Assembly (NCBI GenBank): GCA_017544165.1 | Contig: JAFYER010000002.1 | Coordinates: 69,228-133,227 of the forward strand | Origin: Bacilli bacterium | GTDB lineage: Bacteria; Bacillota_I; Bacilli_A; RF39; UBA660 | DNA length: 64,000 nucleotides | Direction of reading: 5' to 3' | Shown here: positions 33,160 through 42,551 of the stretch, piece after piece | Numbering within the stretch: position 1 is the stretch's first letter | Layout of the letters: each line of letters opens with the position of its first letter | Translations under genes and position numbers: made by a program | The notes under the pieces: generated by a model | The model's input: only the letters and a program-made list of their open reading frames with translations | The model's database searches: none | Told to the model about the DNA's origin: nothing

Positions 33160-33176
33160 TTTCAAACACATAATTA

Positions 33177-33596
33177 CTATCTCTTACTGAATTGTGGAGC
33201 TCTACGAGCTTTCTTAAGACCATATTTCTTTCTTTCTTTTACTCTAGGGTCTCTTGTAATAAATCCAGCATTCTTAAGAATATGTCTATAACTATCTTCT
33301 CTTGATTGATCAGTGTTTGCATCAAATGCAAGTAGTGCTCTTGTTATACCTAAACGAATAGCACCAGTTTGACCAGAGAAACCTCCACCAACAACTTTAA
33401 CATCGATATCAAAACGATTTAAGTTATTAGTAATTACTAATGGTTGAGTTAAATCCATAACTAGTGTTTGATAAGGCATGTATTCATTAACATCTACACC
33501 ATTAACAGTAATATTACCTGTACCACCAGTTAAAGTAACTTTAGCAATACTTTTCTTTCTTCTTCCAGTAGCAGTCCATACTTGTTTATTTGCCAT
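33177..33596 (-). CDS. rpsI: 30S ribosomal protein S9
   Basis: A 139-residue S9 with the usual GRRKKSIAKVTLTGGTGNITVNG core, the GGGFSGQTGAIRLGITRALL motif and the conserved C-terminus APQFSKR that reaches the P-site tRNA. It is co-transcribed with rplM 12 bp upstream. Its last codons and stop provide the sequence TATCTCTTACT that is duplicated at 32030, a likely integration target. Confidence 0.97.
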   Translation of the reverse strand: MANKQVWTATGRRKKSIAKVTLTGGTGNITVNGVDVNEYMPYQTLVMDLTQPLVITNNLNRFDIDVKVVGGGFSGQTGAIRLGITRALLAFDANTDQSREDSYRHILKNAGFITRDPRVKERKKYGLKKARRAPQFSKR

Positions 33597-33608
33597 ATTT
33601 CCTCCCTA

Positions 33609-34037
33609 TTATATTTCCATTTTGATTGGTTTTTGAGCTTCTTGTTTGTGATTTTCATCACGATAAACGAATAATTTTTTACCCATTGCTCTACCTAATC
33701 TATTATGAGGAAGCATGCCTTTAACAGCTCTTTCCATCATTTCCTCTGGATATTTTTCTAACATTTCTTTAGCAGTTCTTTCTCTTAATCCTCCTGGATA
33801 ACCTGAATGATTATAGTATTTCTTATCTTCAAGTTTATTGCCAGTTAAATTAACTTTTCCTGCATTAATAATAATTACATAGTCACCACAATCTACATAT
33901 GGAGTATATGTTGGTTTATGTTTACCACGTAATACACGAGCAGCTTTTGTAGCTACTCGTCCAAGGTTTTGACCAGCAGCATCAATTACATACCAATCTC
34001 TCTTGATATTTTCTTTTGTTTGCATAAATGATTTCAT
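33609..34037 (-). CDS. rplM: 50S ribosomal protein L13
   Basis: About 142 residues, the usual L13 length. It starts [20 protein letters not shown], followed by [25 protein letters not shown] and the MLPHNRLGR motif. The open frame extends 24 codons upstream, but that part covers the leader RNA and has no counterpart in L13. The AGGGAAA site precedes ATG 34037. First gene of the rplM-rpsI pair. Confidence 0.97.
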   Translation of the reverse strand: MKSFMQTKENIKRDWYVIDAAGQNLGRVATKAARVLRGKHKPTYTPYVDCGDYVIIINAGKVNLTGNKLEDKKYYNHSGYPGGLRERTAKEMLEKYPEEMMERAVKGMLPHNRLGRAMGKKLFVYRDENHKQEAQKPIKMEI

Positions 34038-34108
34038 ATTATTTTTCCCTTTCATTACGCCAAAGCTTTGCCTTCCCACAGCTAACCTCTTTGTAAAAAA
34101 ATGTACCA
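34038..34108 (-). promoter_or_regulatory. L13-leader-like RNA upstream of rplM
   Basis: The 70-nt leader on the minus strand contains GAGGTTAGCTGTGGGAAGGC and CTTTGGCGTAATG, a compact, purine-rich block resembling the Firmicute L13 leader that mediates autoregulation by L13. The match is from memory of that motif, not an alignment. Confidence 0.5.
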
Positions 34109-34114
34109 TTTAAA

Positions 34115-34143
34115 ATTATATGAGATTTACCCCTAAAAGTCAA
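34115..34143 (-). promoter_or_regulatory. Promoter of rplM-rpsI
   Basis: On the minus strand TTGACT (34138-34143) and a perfect TATAAT (34115-34120) are separated by exactly 17 bp; the start falls near 34108. Confidence 0.85.
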
Positions 34144-34168
34144 TTAAAATCTCGATTTTACAGCGATT

Positions 34169-34885
34169 TTAATACCAAATTTTATTCAAATATAACCCTT
34201 GAGGAGGTGCTGTAGGTAATCTAAGCTCTTCATCGGGATTATCGAGCATTTTTTTGATGTAATTTCGATCTATTTTATACTTACCAACCTCCAATAGAGC
34301 TCCAACTAAATTTCTAACCATATAGCGATAAAAACCAACACCAACAAAAGTAATTTCTAATTTTTGAAACGTTTTAGTAATTGTAATACTATGAATTGTT
34401 GAAACATAATCATCACGAAAACCGGCAACAAAATTATGAAAATCATGAGTTCCAAGCATTACTTTCGAAGCATCTTTCATTAGAGACACATCAAGTTGAT
34501 AATTTGGTTGGTAATAATAATCGTTTAAACTGCTTTGAAATGGCCCAAGATTTATTTTATAAACATATTCCTTCTTTTTTGCATCTTTTCTTGCATGAAA
34601 ATCATCATCAACTTTTTTAATATTTTTAACATATATACTTGGTCTTAATAAATTATTAAGTTCCTCTTTTAAATTTGGTCGCAAATCCTCAACATTAAAA
34701 TGGGCAACTTGATTGTTGGCATGAACACCAGCATCAGTTCTTCCAGCGCCTTTTATTGTAATTGGTGTATTATATATATTAGATAAAGCACTTTCAATTG
34801 TTCCTTGAATACTCGGCATACTTTTTTGTCTTTGAAAGCCATTAAATTTAGAACCATCATAACTAAATACCATTTTTATTCTCAT
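34169..34885 (-). CDS. truA: tRNA pseudouridine(38-40) synthase TruA
   Basis: A 238-residue TruA. The catalytic Asp is in the motif KGAGRTDAGVHANNQVAHF near residue 52; other conserved parts are YDGSKFNGFQRQ at the start and a FYRYMVRNLVGALLEVG segment. It isomerises uridines 38, 39 and 40 in tRNA anticodon stems. TTAAGGAG precedes the ATG, and it follows whiA by ten bases. Confidence 0.96.
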   Translation of the reverse strand: MRIKMVFSYDGSKFNGFQRQKSMPSIQGTIESALSNIYNTPITIKGAGRTDAGVHANNQVAHFNVEDLRPNLKEELNNLLRPSIYVKNIKKVDDDFHARKDAKKKEYVYKINLGPFQSSLNDYYYQPNYQLDVSLMKDASKVMLGTHDFHNFVAGFRDDYVSTIHSITITKTFQKLEITFVGVGFYRYMVRNLVGALLEVGKYKIDRNYIKKMLDNPDEELRLPTAPPQGLYLNKIWY

Positions 34886-34895
34886 AGTTTACTCC

Positions 34896-35792
34896 TTAAT
34901 TATTCTTTTTATGATTAACTACCATATTATTTACTTTAATAAAATGATGATTTACCCCTGACTTACCTATTTTATAATTATATTCACTTGTAATTATTTC
35001 TGCAAGTTCAGTAAGGGAACTTTCTGGATATTTCTCTCTTGCCTCAATAACTATTTTTAATTTATCATCTAAAAGACTTAATAAATTATGCTCTTTTAAA
35101 TACTTTATATTTTCAAGTTGTTTAATTCCAGTTTCAATACTTCTAGTTTGATTTGATAGTTCACAATTATTAAGACGATTAACCATATTCTTATGGTCAC
35201 GATAAATTCTTATATCTTCGAAAAAGAAAAGAGATTGAGTTGCTTTAAACGTTTTTAATAAATCACTAATATTTTCACTAGATTTTAAATAAACGACAAA
35301 TTTATAACCTCTTGTAACAATCTTTGAATTCATATTAAAAACTTTTAATAAACTATTAATTTGTTTAGCATCACTTTCTTTTTTACAAATAAATTCCAAA
35401 TGATAGCCACTTGTCTGAGGATTAGAAATATTACCAATAGCTAAAAATGCTCCTTGTAGATAAGCTATCTTTTCTTCATCAGATTCCAAAACAATACTAG
35501 AATTTAATATATCTTCCTTAATCTTTTTAACATTTTCTTTTATTGTAATAATATATATTTGTTTAACTCTAAATCTTTTTTGAATTCTGACAGTTAATAC
35601 CGGGCTAAAGTTATAAACTAGTTTTATGTCTTTATATATTTTTCTAGCAACTGAAGCATTTTCAAGGGTAATTACTATTTCATTTCCTAGTTTTCCACAG
35701 AATTTAATAAATGAAAAAAGTTCACATCTTGCTTCGATGGGACTTAATTCAATTTTAGATATTTCTTCTTTTAGCGAGGTAGTAAAGGTCAT
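34896..35792 (-). CDS. whiA: DNA-binding protein WhiA
   Basis: A 298-residue WhiA with the N-terminal homing-endonuclease-like part (TTSLKEEISKIELS, CELFSFIKFCG, YLQGAFLAIGNIS) and a C-terminal helix-turn-helix (SLTELAEIITSEYNYKIGKSGVNHHFIKV). It influences cell division, chromosome segregation and, in actinomycetes, sporulation. Its ATG overlaps the yvcK stop (ATGA), the standard coupling for this pair. Confidence 0.96.
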   Translation of the reverse strand: MTFTTSLKEEISKIELSPIEARCELFSFIKFCGKLGNEIVITLENASVARKIYKDIKLVYNFSPVLTVRIQKRFRVKQIYIITIKENVKKIKEDILNSSIVLESDEEKIAYLQGAFLAIGNISNPQTSGYHLEFICKKESDAKQINSLLKVFNMNSKIVTRGYKFVVYLKSSENISDLLKTFKATQSLFFFEDIRIYRDHKNMVNRLNNCELSNQTRSIETGIKQLENIKYLKEHNLLSLLDDKLKIVIEAREKYPESSLTELAEIITSEYNYKIGKSGVNHHFIKVNNMVVNHKKNN

Positions 35793-36745
35793 TTCTCATT
35801 TTCCATTAAATATGAAAAGACTAAATAAGCTGTTTTTAAGGAATCATGACGATAATATCCACCTTCGATTGTATATAATTTATCTGATATAACATGAATA
35901 TTTCTTTTTTCTAATACATCACTATCTAATAAAACTGGGTCTTTTTGTTCATCAGTTGAGTATTTTTCTGCTAAATCACTACGCATAGGTTTAGAATTTG
36001 TTACAACTACATCAATCGTATTTGTTCCTAAATATTGCTCTAAAATGTCAATATGCTCAGAAACTTTTAAACCATCAGTTTCACCTGGTTGAGTAAATAG
36101 ATTACAGATATACATCTTTTTAGCTTTTGCTTCATTTATTTTAGTAACCAACTTTTGATCAATTAAATGAGGAATGATACTTGTAAATAGACTACCTGAC
36201 GAAAAGATAATAAGATCTGCATCATTAACTGCTTGAAAAACCTTTGGATTAACATTAATCTCTTTATCATATTTTATCTTTACAACTTTATGTTTAGATT
36301 TAGTTATTTGTTCTTCACCAACGATAGTTTTACCATCTTCAGTAATACCCACTAGATTTACAGAATCTTCGGTTAAAGGTAAAATCTTACCATTTGTAAT
36401 ATCTAAAATATCCTCGAGAACCGGCAAACTATTAGCAAAATTACCTTTCATATCAAGAAGTGCAGTCAACAATAAATTCTTTATTGAATGATTACCTAAT
36501 GTTTTTGATTTAGTAAAACGATAATTCATTAAATTAACTAAATCATCATTTACATTAGCCATTGAAAGCATTACTTTTGTAATATCTCCAACTGCAGGTT
36601 GATGCATTTCTTTGCGCAATCTTCCTGTACTTCTTCCATTATCAGAAACAGATACTACTGCCGTTATATCAATAGGAAATAATTTTAAACCTTTAAGGAT
36701 TTGTGATAGACCACTACCCCCACCAAAAATTACAATTTTTTTCAT
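35789..36745 (-). CDS. yvcK: YvcK-family gluconeogenesis/cell-shape factor
   Basis: About 318 residues of the CofD/YvcK family. It starts MKKIVIFGGGSGLSQILKGL with the UDP-sugar-binding glycine loop, then VVSVSDNGRSTGRLR and PAVGDITKVMLS. The family is required for growth on gluconeogenic carbon sources and links UDP-GlcNAc binding to cell-wall synthesis. rapZ, its usual upstream partner, is missing here. ATG 36745 follows GGAGTG; in-frame starts just upstream lie in that site. Confidence 0.95.
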   Translation of the reverse strand: MKKIVIFGGGSGLSQILKGLKLFPIDITAVVSVSDNGRSTGRLRKEMHQPAVGDITKVMLSMANVNDDLVNLMNYRFTKSKTLGNHSIKNLLLTALLDMKGNFANSLPVLEDILDITNGKILPLTEDSVNLVGITEDGKTIVGEEQITKSKHKVVKIKYDKEINVNPKVFQAVNDADLIIFSSGSLFTSIIPHLIDQKLVTKINEAKAKKMYICNLFTQPGETDGLKVSEHIDILEQYLGTNTIDVVVTNSKPMRSDLAEKYSTDEQKDPVLLDSDVLEKRNIHVISDKLYTIEGGYYRHDSLKTAYLVFSYLMENEK

Positions 36746-36799
36746 ACACATCACTCCTTTAATATTATCATATTATTAAAATAATCACTATATATGTGA

Positions 36800-37942
36800 C
36801 TATTTTTGCTTTTTATTTAACAGTTTTACTAAAAAAGATGTTTTAACTATCATAGCTCCCACAGGGCAAAATTCTTGACAGCAATAACACTTTATACATT
36901 TATTTCGATCAATTAATGGTTTACCATTTACCATAGTAATGGCTTTCGCAGGACATATATTTCTACATTTAGCACAACCAATACATTTTTTAGTTTTACA
37001 ATATGGCTTATTAGTAAATATTCTATTACCCCCGATTGATATAATTTTCTTTATTAAACCATTTTCATTTTGACCAAAAGCAATTGAATTTTGTCCTTTT
37101 TTTACTTCAAAATCTTTAACTAAAAAATTATCTAATTTATCATTTAATTCAATTTTTTCTGGATTAAATAGATTTCTTTTGAATGATTCTTTTATAGTTT
37201 GAACGTCATCCATATTTAAATTAATAATTTTAGCACATATATAATCTAGTTCATATGGATTTTCTGAAGATAAAATACATCCTACTTTTTTGGGATTACC
37301 CATTGTAGGACCATTACCATCCATACCAATAACTGCATCAACGATATTAACAACTGGTTTAAAGTATTCATTTAAATCAATTAACATGTTGGCAAAGTCA
37401 TCATGATTTGGAAAACGATAATGGTACTCTGGTTTCATTGTACCCGGTATAGTACCAAAAAGATTTTTAACAGCACAGCTCATTTTCATCATACCATGAC
37501 TTTTTAATTTACAAAAATTAATTATAATATCTGCTTTATCTAAATATCCTGTATAATCAAATGTTTTTAATACTTTTGCTTCTTTAAAAATAGCCTTTTT
37601 GACTGAAAAATCATCATTTAACTCAGCGCCAGTTTCATTCATTTTAGTTACATTATAGACATGGTTTAAAAATGTTTTTGTATAAATACCTCCGGGACTA
37701 TCACCTATTGTAACAGTGCAACCCTTAGATTTTAAGTAAGTAGTTAATTCTTTTAAAAGAACTGGATGAACGGTTGCGCTTTTTTCTGGATCCATCGCCG
37801 ATACTAAATTTGCTTTAATAACTACATTGCTGCCCTTTTTAATATTTTTTAACACATCAAAAGAAGCAATAGTTTGCTCTATTGCTTTTTTAGCGTTTAT
37901 TTCATCGTAATTTTCACATTTATAAATATATACTTTTCCCAT
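36800..37942 (-). CDS. DUF362 protein with 4Fe-4S ferredoxin domain
   Basis: A 380-residue protein. The DUF362 domain covers residues 1-290 (NVVIKANLVSAMDPEKSATVHP, IGDSPGG, CKLKSHGMMKMSCAVKNLFG). A bacterial ferredoxin-like domain follows with CIGCAKCRNICP and CIKCYCCQEFCP, giving two 4Fe-4S clusters. Electron-transfer partner and reaction are not known for the family. The ATG lies three bases after the ychF stop and lacks a strong site, so translation may depend on ychF. Confidence 0.9.
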   Translation of the reverse strand: MGKVYIYKCENYDEINAKKAIEQTIASFDVLKNIKKGSNVVIKANLVSAMDPEKSATVHPVLLKELTTYLKSKGCTVTIGDSPGGIYTKTFLNHVYNVTKMNETGAELNDDFSVKKAIFKEAKVLKTFDYTGYLDKADIIINFCKLKSHGMMKMSCAVKNLFGTIPGTMKPEYHYRFPNHDDFANMLIDLNEYFKPVVNIVDAVIGMDGNGPTMGNPKKVGCILSSENPYELDYICAKIINLNMDDVQTIKESFKRNLFNPEKIELNDKLDNFLVKDFEVKKGQNSIAFGQNENGLIKKIISIGGNRIFTNKPYCKTKKCIGCAKCRNICPAKAITMVNGKPLIDRNKCIKCYCCQEFCPVGAMIVKTSFLVKLLNKKQK

Positions 37943-37944
37943 AA

Positions 37945-39045
37945 TTATACATTAAACCTAAAATAACAAATATCGCCATCTTGCATAAGATAATCTTTAC
38001 CCTCAAGGCGCAGTCTACCTGCTTCTTTAACTTTGAGCTCACTACCATATTTTTCTAAATCTTCGAAAGATGTTACTTCGGCTTTAATAAATCCTTTTTC
38101 AAAATCAGTATGAATTATACCAGCGCACTCTGGAGCTTTCATACCTTTTTTAAAAGTCCAAGCCCTTACTTCATCTTTCCCACTTGTAAAAAATGTTGCA
38201 AGGCCTAATAAATCATAAGTAGCATATATAAGTTTATCAAGGCCACTATTGGTAACACCTATTTCATTTAGATATGCTGTTTTTTCATCATCAGCAAAAG
38301 AGGATAGATCTTCTTCCATTTTTGCACACATAACAATAACACCAGAATTTTCACCTTCGGCATACTCTTTTACTTTTAAAGTATAATCATTATCACCAAC
38401 TGCTATCGTGTCTTCATCAACATTTGCAGCATAAATAATTGGTTTAGCAGTTATTAGACTATAATTTTTTATTATTCTTTGTTCATCTTCATTTAATGTA
38501 AGATTTCTAACGGGAATATTTCGTTTCAAAGATTCTTCGAGTTTTTTAAGTAAAGATACTTCCAAAAGAGCATCCTTATCTTTCGTAGCTTGGGCTTTCT
38601 TTTCAATTTTTTCTAATCTATTTTCAATTACATCTAAATCCGATAAAACAAGTTCCACGTTAATAATTTCAATGTCTCTGATTGGATCTGTTGAACCTGA
38701 AACATGCGTTATCTCCGGATTATCAAAGCATCTTACCACTTCGACTATTGCATCGACTTCCCTAATATGTGATAAAAACTTATTACCAAGTCCTTCACCA
38801 TTCGAGGCACCCTGCACTAAACCTGCAATATCGATAAATTCATACGTCGTAGGCACCAAACTTTTTGGTTCATACATGTTATTTAAAAAATCTAATCTTT
38901 TATCGGGAACCACAACTATTCCCACATTTGGTTCAATTGTCGCAAATGGATAATTTGCAGACAATATATTTTTCTTAGTAATTGCATTAAATAATGTCGA
39001 TTTACCAACATTAGGTAAACCTACAATTCCTGCTTTTAATGACAT
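37945..39045 (-). CDS. ychF: Ribosome-associated ATPase YchF (Obg family)
   Basis: A 366-residue protein with the P-loop GLPNVGKSTLFN, the switch FIDIAGLVQGASNGEGLGNKFL, an altered G4 motif typical of the ATP-preferring YchF group, and a C-terminal TGS domain (TFFTSGKDEVRAWTFKKG). It binds ribosomes and responds to redox stress. AGAAAGGAG precedes the ATG. Part of a long minus-strand run from parA to rpsI. Confidence 0.96.
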   Translation of the reverse strand: MSLKAGIVGLPNVGKSTLFNAITKKNILSANYPFATIEPNVGIVVVPDKRLDFLNNMYEPKSLVPTTYEFIDIAGLVQGASNGEGLGNKFLSHIREVDAIVEVVRCFDNPEITHVSGSTDPIRDIEIINVELVLSDLDVIENRLEKIEKKAQATKDKDALLEVSLLKKLEESLKRNIPVRNLTLNEDEQRIIKNYSLITAKPIIYAANVDEDTIAVGDNDYTLKVKEYAEGENSGVIVMCAKMEEDLSSFADDEKTAYLNEIGVTNSGLDKLIYATYDLLGLATFFTSGKDEVRAWTFKKGMKAPECAGIIHTDFEKGFIKAEVTSFEDLEKYGSELKVKEAGRLRLEGKDYLMQDGDICYFRFNV

Positions 39046-39057
39046 AATGACTCCTTT

Positions 39058-40611
39058 CTAGATGTTAATATGGCCACCAAAGCCTAATGGTAATGATATT
39101 ATATACCATAAAATAATAATTGCAAGAAGTAATCCTCCGATACATAATGAATAAGGTATTTGATATTTAAATGATGTCCAAATACTCATACTTTTTTCGT
39201 TTTTGTTATACCTTTCAAGATAGGCAAGATAAACGATATAATAGGCAAATACTGGAGTAAGACCTAGAGTCATACATTCACCAAATCTAAATACAACTTG
39301 TGTAAATTCAGCAGATATTCCAACATTTAAGAAAGTTGGAACTACTTGAGAACTCATAATAACCCATTTATTTAAAGTTGATGGCACAAAAATTGTAGCA
39401 ACCGCAGAAGCTAAAAATAACAAAATGACCAAAGCAAGTCCTGTAAAATGGGAATTAACAATTAAATTAGATAGTAATACCACCACGACATTTCCAATAT
39501 TAGTTTGTTTAAAAATACTGATAAACGTTGCACCTGCAAAAATGAAGACTAATGTTTTACCAATTCCATTTAAACTATAACCAAGGGCATCGACAAATTC
39601 CCGATTATTCTTAATCGTTTTAGCACCTATACCATATAAAAGTCCCCATATAATAAATAGCATTGTTACAATAAAGACAAAGCCGTCTGCAAAAAAGGAA
39701 TTGGCCCCAAATAATTTATCAATATACATTGCCTCTGAATAATTTAAAAAATTACCAGAGAAAGGAAGACCTGGAATAATATTGTAAATAAATATTAATA
39801 AATAAGCAACACTTCCTAAAAGCGCTAAAATAAGCCCTCTTAATTGAGGTTTAGTAAGCTCTCCAGTTTCAATTTGTTCAAGTTCGTCTTCCGAAAATTC
39901 ATATTTAGGAATAACCCTTGCTATATAGTTTTCTGTAAGTAGTGTAATAGCTATTGACACAACTATTATTGATATCAACATAATTAATATCATTGAAAAT
40001 TGACTAATACTATATTCAGGCATAATTATATGGGATGCTGGTACAGTCATTTTGGTAAGAGCAGAGTCAATACCTGTAAAGAAAAGTGACAATCCATATC
40101 CACATGTAAGCGCAGCAAATGATGCAATTATACCAATATTTGGATTTCTTTTACCATATTTAAAAATGAGTGCCGAAAGAGGAATGAAGGCAATAAATGG
40201 TAAATTATCTGTAATACTTGCAAGAACACAAATTAACACGATAACAAATGTTATCGAATACTTTTTAGCTCTTTTTGTAAGAAGTTCTATAGCCACTTTC
40301 AAAAAGCCACTATACTCCATTACTCCAATACCTAAAAGAACAATAATTAAATGTGATAATACCGTAAAATTAGCAAAATTTGATACTGTATTTGAGAAAA
40401 CATACTTAATTCCCCTTAGGTTTAGTAATGAAGTTACAGACTCAGTAGTCGAAGTATAATCCATTCTTAATGTATTTAGAGCATTATATGTTCCTGAAAA
40501 ATTAAGAAGTTTTAATATACCACTTATAATAACAACAATAAAACATATCACTATAAAAGTCATTACAGGATGCAGTTTAACATGTGTTTTAATCTTCTTT
40601 CTGCGTTTCAT
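39058..40611 (-). CDS. AbgT-family transporter
   Basis: A 517-residue polytopic membrane protein with about 12 helices. Characteristic segments are SHLIIVLLGIGVMEYSGFLK, DNLPFIAFIPLSALIFK and a STLNKWVIMSSQVVPTFLNVG helix. The family imports p-aminobenzoyl-glutamate or exports antifolate sulfonamides; which applies is not visible. Its ATG lies within the last codons of the DUF951 gene (23-bp overlap) with an AAAGGTGAT site, so the two are coupled. Confidence 0.9.
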   Translation of the reverse strand: MKRRKKIKTHVKLHPVMTFIVICFIVVIISGILKLLNFSGTYNALNTLRMDYTSTTESVTSLLNLRGIKYVFSNTVSNFANFTVLSHLIIVLLGIGVMEYSGFLKVAIELLTKRAKKYSITFVIVLICVLASITDNLPFIAFIPLSALIFKYGKRNPNIGIIASFAALTCGYGLSLFFTGIDSALTKMTVPASHIIMPEYSISQFSMILIMLISIIVVSIAITLLTENYIARVIPKYEFSEDELEQIETGELTKPQLRGLILALLGSVAYLLIFIYNIIPGLPFSGNFLNYSEAMYIDKLFGANSFFADGFVFIVTMLFIIWGLLYGIGAKTIKNNREFVDALGYSLNGIGKTLVFIFAGATFISIFKQTNIGNVVVVLLSNLIVNSHFTGLALVILLFLASAVATIFVPSTLNKWVIMSSQVVPTFLNVGISAEFTQVVFRFGECMTLGLTPVFAYYIVYLAYLERYNKNEKSMSIWTSFKYQIPYSLCIGGLLLAIIILWYIISLPLGFGGHINI

Positions 40612-40792
40612 TTTTTATCACCTTTTTCAGTTTTTTTTGAAATTCTAGACGATCCATCATAATTTCGCGTCCACAATTTTTACACTTAATTTTGATATCG
40701 GCACCTGTTCTTGTAATAACCCAAAGATTAGTCCCACATGCATGGGGCTTTTTCATAATAACGTCATCATTAAGTGCATATTCTATTTTCAT
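40589..40792 (-). CDS. DUF951 zinc-ribbon-like protein
   Basis: A 67-residue protein with MKKPHACGTNLWVI and IKCKNCGREIMMDR; the three Cys and one His are spaced as in a small zinc-binding fold. DUF951 is widespread in Firmicutes next to parB or ychF and has no proven role. GAGGATT precedes the ATG; two bases separate it from parB. Confidence 0.9.
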   Translation of the reverse strand: MKIEYALNDDVIMKKPHACGTNLWVITRTGADIKIKCKNCGREIMMDRLEFQKKLKKVIKNETQKED

Positions 40793-40794
40793 TT

Positions 40795-41661
40795 TTAATC
40801 CTCAATTTTTATATTTAATATTTCCATAATTCTATTTAAATCAGTCATTGAATCATATGAAATCTCAATTTTTTTATCATTAATCTTTACTTTACTTCCT
40901 GTTGCATCACTAATTGCTTCTTCATAAATACGTAAAGTAGGATCTAACTCTTTCACAACTTTGTTAGATTGCTTTTTAGAAAGAATTTTTTCAATATCTC
41001 GAACATTTAATCCTTCTTTTTCAATTCTATCAGCTAAATAAAAGATTTTTTGTTCATCATCAAGCTTACTAAGGCTTCTTGCATGAGACATAGATAATTT
41101 ACCCTCTTTTACTTTAGCTTGAACTTCTTTAGGAAGCTTTAAAATACCTAGTAAATTAGTTATATAACTACGACTTTTACCAAAACGTCTAGCAAATTCT
41201 TCTTGGGTATAACCTTTTAGTCTAATAATCTCAGAAATAGAAGCAGCCTCATCAATAGGATTTAAATCCTCTCTTTGAATATTTTCAAGTAAAGCAATTT
41301 CCATCATATCACTATCAGAAAAATCTTTTACTATCGCAGGAATTGTTGTTAAACCAGCCATCTTAGCTGCTTTGGTTCTTCTTTCACCAGCTACTATTTC
41401 ATAGCCCTTAACACTTTTCTTAACAATGATAGGTTCTACTACACCATATTCTTTTATTGAATCTGCAAGTTCTCTTAATGATTCTTCATTAAAAGTCTTT
41501 CTTGGTTGATAAGGATTTGATCTAATTTCATCAAGAGGTATTTCTATTGAATTTTTCTTTTCTTCTTTGACAATTTCTTCTTCAAAATCATCAAATGTAA
41601 ATGAGGCATTTGAGAATAGTTCCTCTAAGCCTTTACCTAATGCTTTTTTCTTAGTTTCCAT
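40795..41661 (-). CDS. parB: Chromosome-partitioning protein ParB
   Basis: About 288 residues. The N-terminal CTPase/ParB domain has IPLDEIRSNPYQPRKTF and GYEIVAGERRTKAAKMAG; the central HTH is YTQEEFARRFGKSRSYITNLL. It binds parS and spreads as a CTP-gated clamp. ATG 41661 overlaps the parA end by 11 bp; a TTG three codons upstream is an alternative. No parS-like TGTTTCACGTGAAACA was found in this window. Confidence 0.95.
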   Translation of the reverse strand: METKKKALGKGLEELFSNASFTFDDFEEEIVKEEKKNSIEIPLDEIRSNPYQPRKTFNEESLRELADSIKEYGVVEPIIVKKSVKGYEIVAGERRTKAAKMAGLTTIPAIVKDFSDSDMMEIALLENIQREDLNPIDEAASISEIIRLKGYTQEEFARRFGKSRSYITNLLGILKLPKEVQAKVKEGKLSMSHARSLSKLDDEQKIFYLADRIEKEGLNVRDIEKILSKKQSNKVVKELDPTLRIYEEAISDATGSKVKINDKKIEISYDSMTDLNRIMEILNIKIED

Positions 41662-42436
41662 CTCTTTCAATCACTTCCCTTGCTAAATTATGATACGCTT
41701 CAGCTCCTCTACTTTCAGGATCATATTCATTGATAGGTTTTCCGTGGGAAGGAGCCTCAACGAGTCTTACGAGTCTAGGTATTATTGTATTAAATACCTT
41801 ATCTTTAAAATATTTCCTAATTTCTTCGATTACTTCTAATCCGATATTGGTTCTTCCATCAAGCATTGTAAGTAAAACTCCTTCAATTCTTAAATCCGGA
41901 TTCATACTATTTTGAACCATGATTATTGAATTTAAAAGTTGAGTAATACCCTCTAAAGCGTAAAATTCACATTGAACAGGAATTATTACAGAATCACTTG
42001 CAACAAGTGCATTCATTGTACATAAACCTAAAGATGGTTGGCAATCAATTATAATATAATCATATTTTTCTTTTATAGTGCTTAAAACTTCTTTTAGTTG
42101 ATTATTTCTTTGAAATTCTTTATCAGAAAACATTTTTTTGACAAATTCAACATCAATTCCTGCCAAGTTTAATGTCGAAGGAATAACACTTAAATTTTTA
42201 AATTTTGTCTTAATAATTGCCTTTTCTATTTCACACTTTTTTGTAATTGTTTCATATATATCGTAATCAAAATCACTTGAATTTAAACCAACCCCAGTAG
42301 TCGCATTACTTTGGGGATCCATATCAATTAGAAGTGTTTTTTTACCTAGTTGACCTAATGCAGCAGCTAAATTGATGCTAGATGTAGTCTTACCTACACC
42401 ACCTTTTTGATTAACTAGGGAAATAACTCTTGCCAT
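41651..42436 (-). CDS. parA: Chromosome-partitioning ATPase ParA (Soj)
   Basis: A 261-residue ParA with the deviant Walker A KGGVGKTTSSINLAAAL, the A' motif LLIDMDPQSNAT and the Walker B IIIDCQPSLG. It forms an ATP-dependent sandwich dimer on the nucleoid and, with ParB, segregates origins and influences DnaA. AGGAAGTG precedes the ATG. It shows no signal of transfer and sits upstream of parB as usual, but rsmG is not nearby. Confidence 0.96.
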   Translation of the reverse strand: MARVISLVNQKGGVGKTTSSINLAAALGQLGKKTLLIDMDPQSNATTGVGLNSSDFDYDIYETITKKCEIEKAIIKTKFKNLSVIPSTLNLAGIDVEFVKKMFSDKEFQRNNQLKEVLSTIKEKYDYIIIDCQPSLGLCTMNALVASDSVIIPVQCEFYALEGITQLLNSIIMVQNSMNPDLRIEGVLLTMLDGRTNIGLEVIEEIRKYFKDKVFNTIIPRLVRLVEAPSHGKPINEYDPESRGAEAYHNLAREVIERDGN

Positions 42437-42530
42437 ATAAACACTTCCTTATCGCTACTTTATATTTTAACATATTTATCAAAATATTAGAATAAGAAAA
42501 GTTGTATATATAAATAAATCTAATAAAAAA

Positions 42531-42551
42531 AGCATAGCTTTACACTATGCT
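42531..42551 (-). terminator. Terminator after the orphan membrane-anchored gene
   Basis: AGCATAG and CTATGCT form a perfect seven-base stem with a seven-base loop, then a T run on the minus strand. It is a near copy of the rplQ terminator at 43423-43443. Confidence 0.85.
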
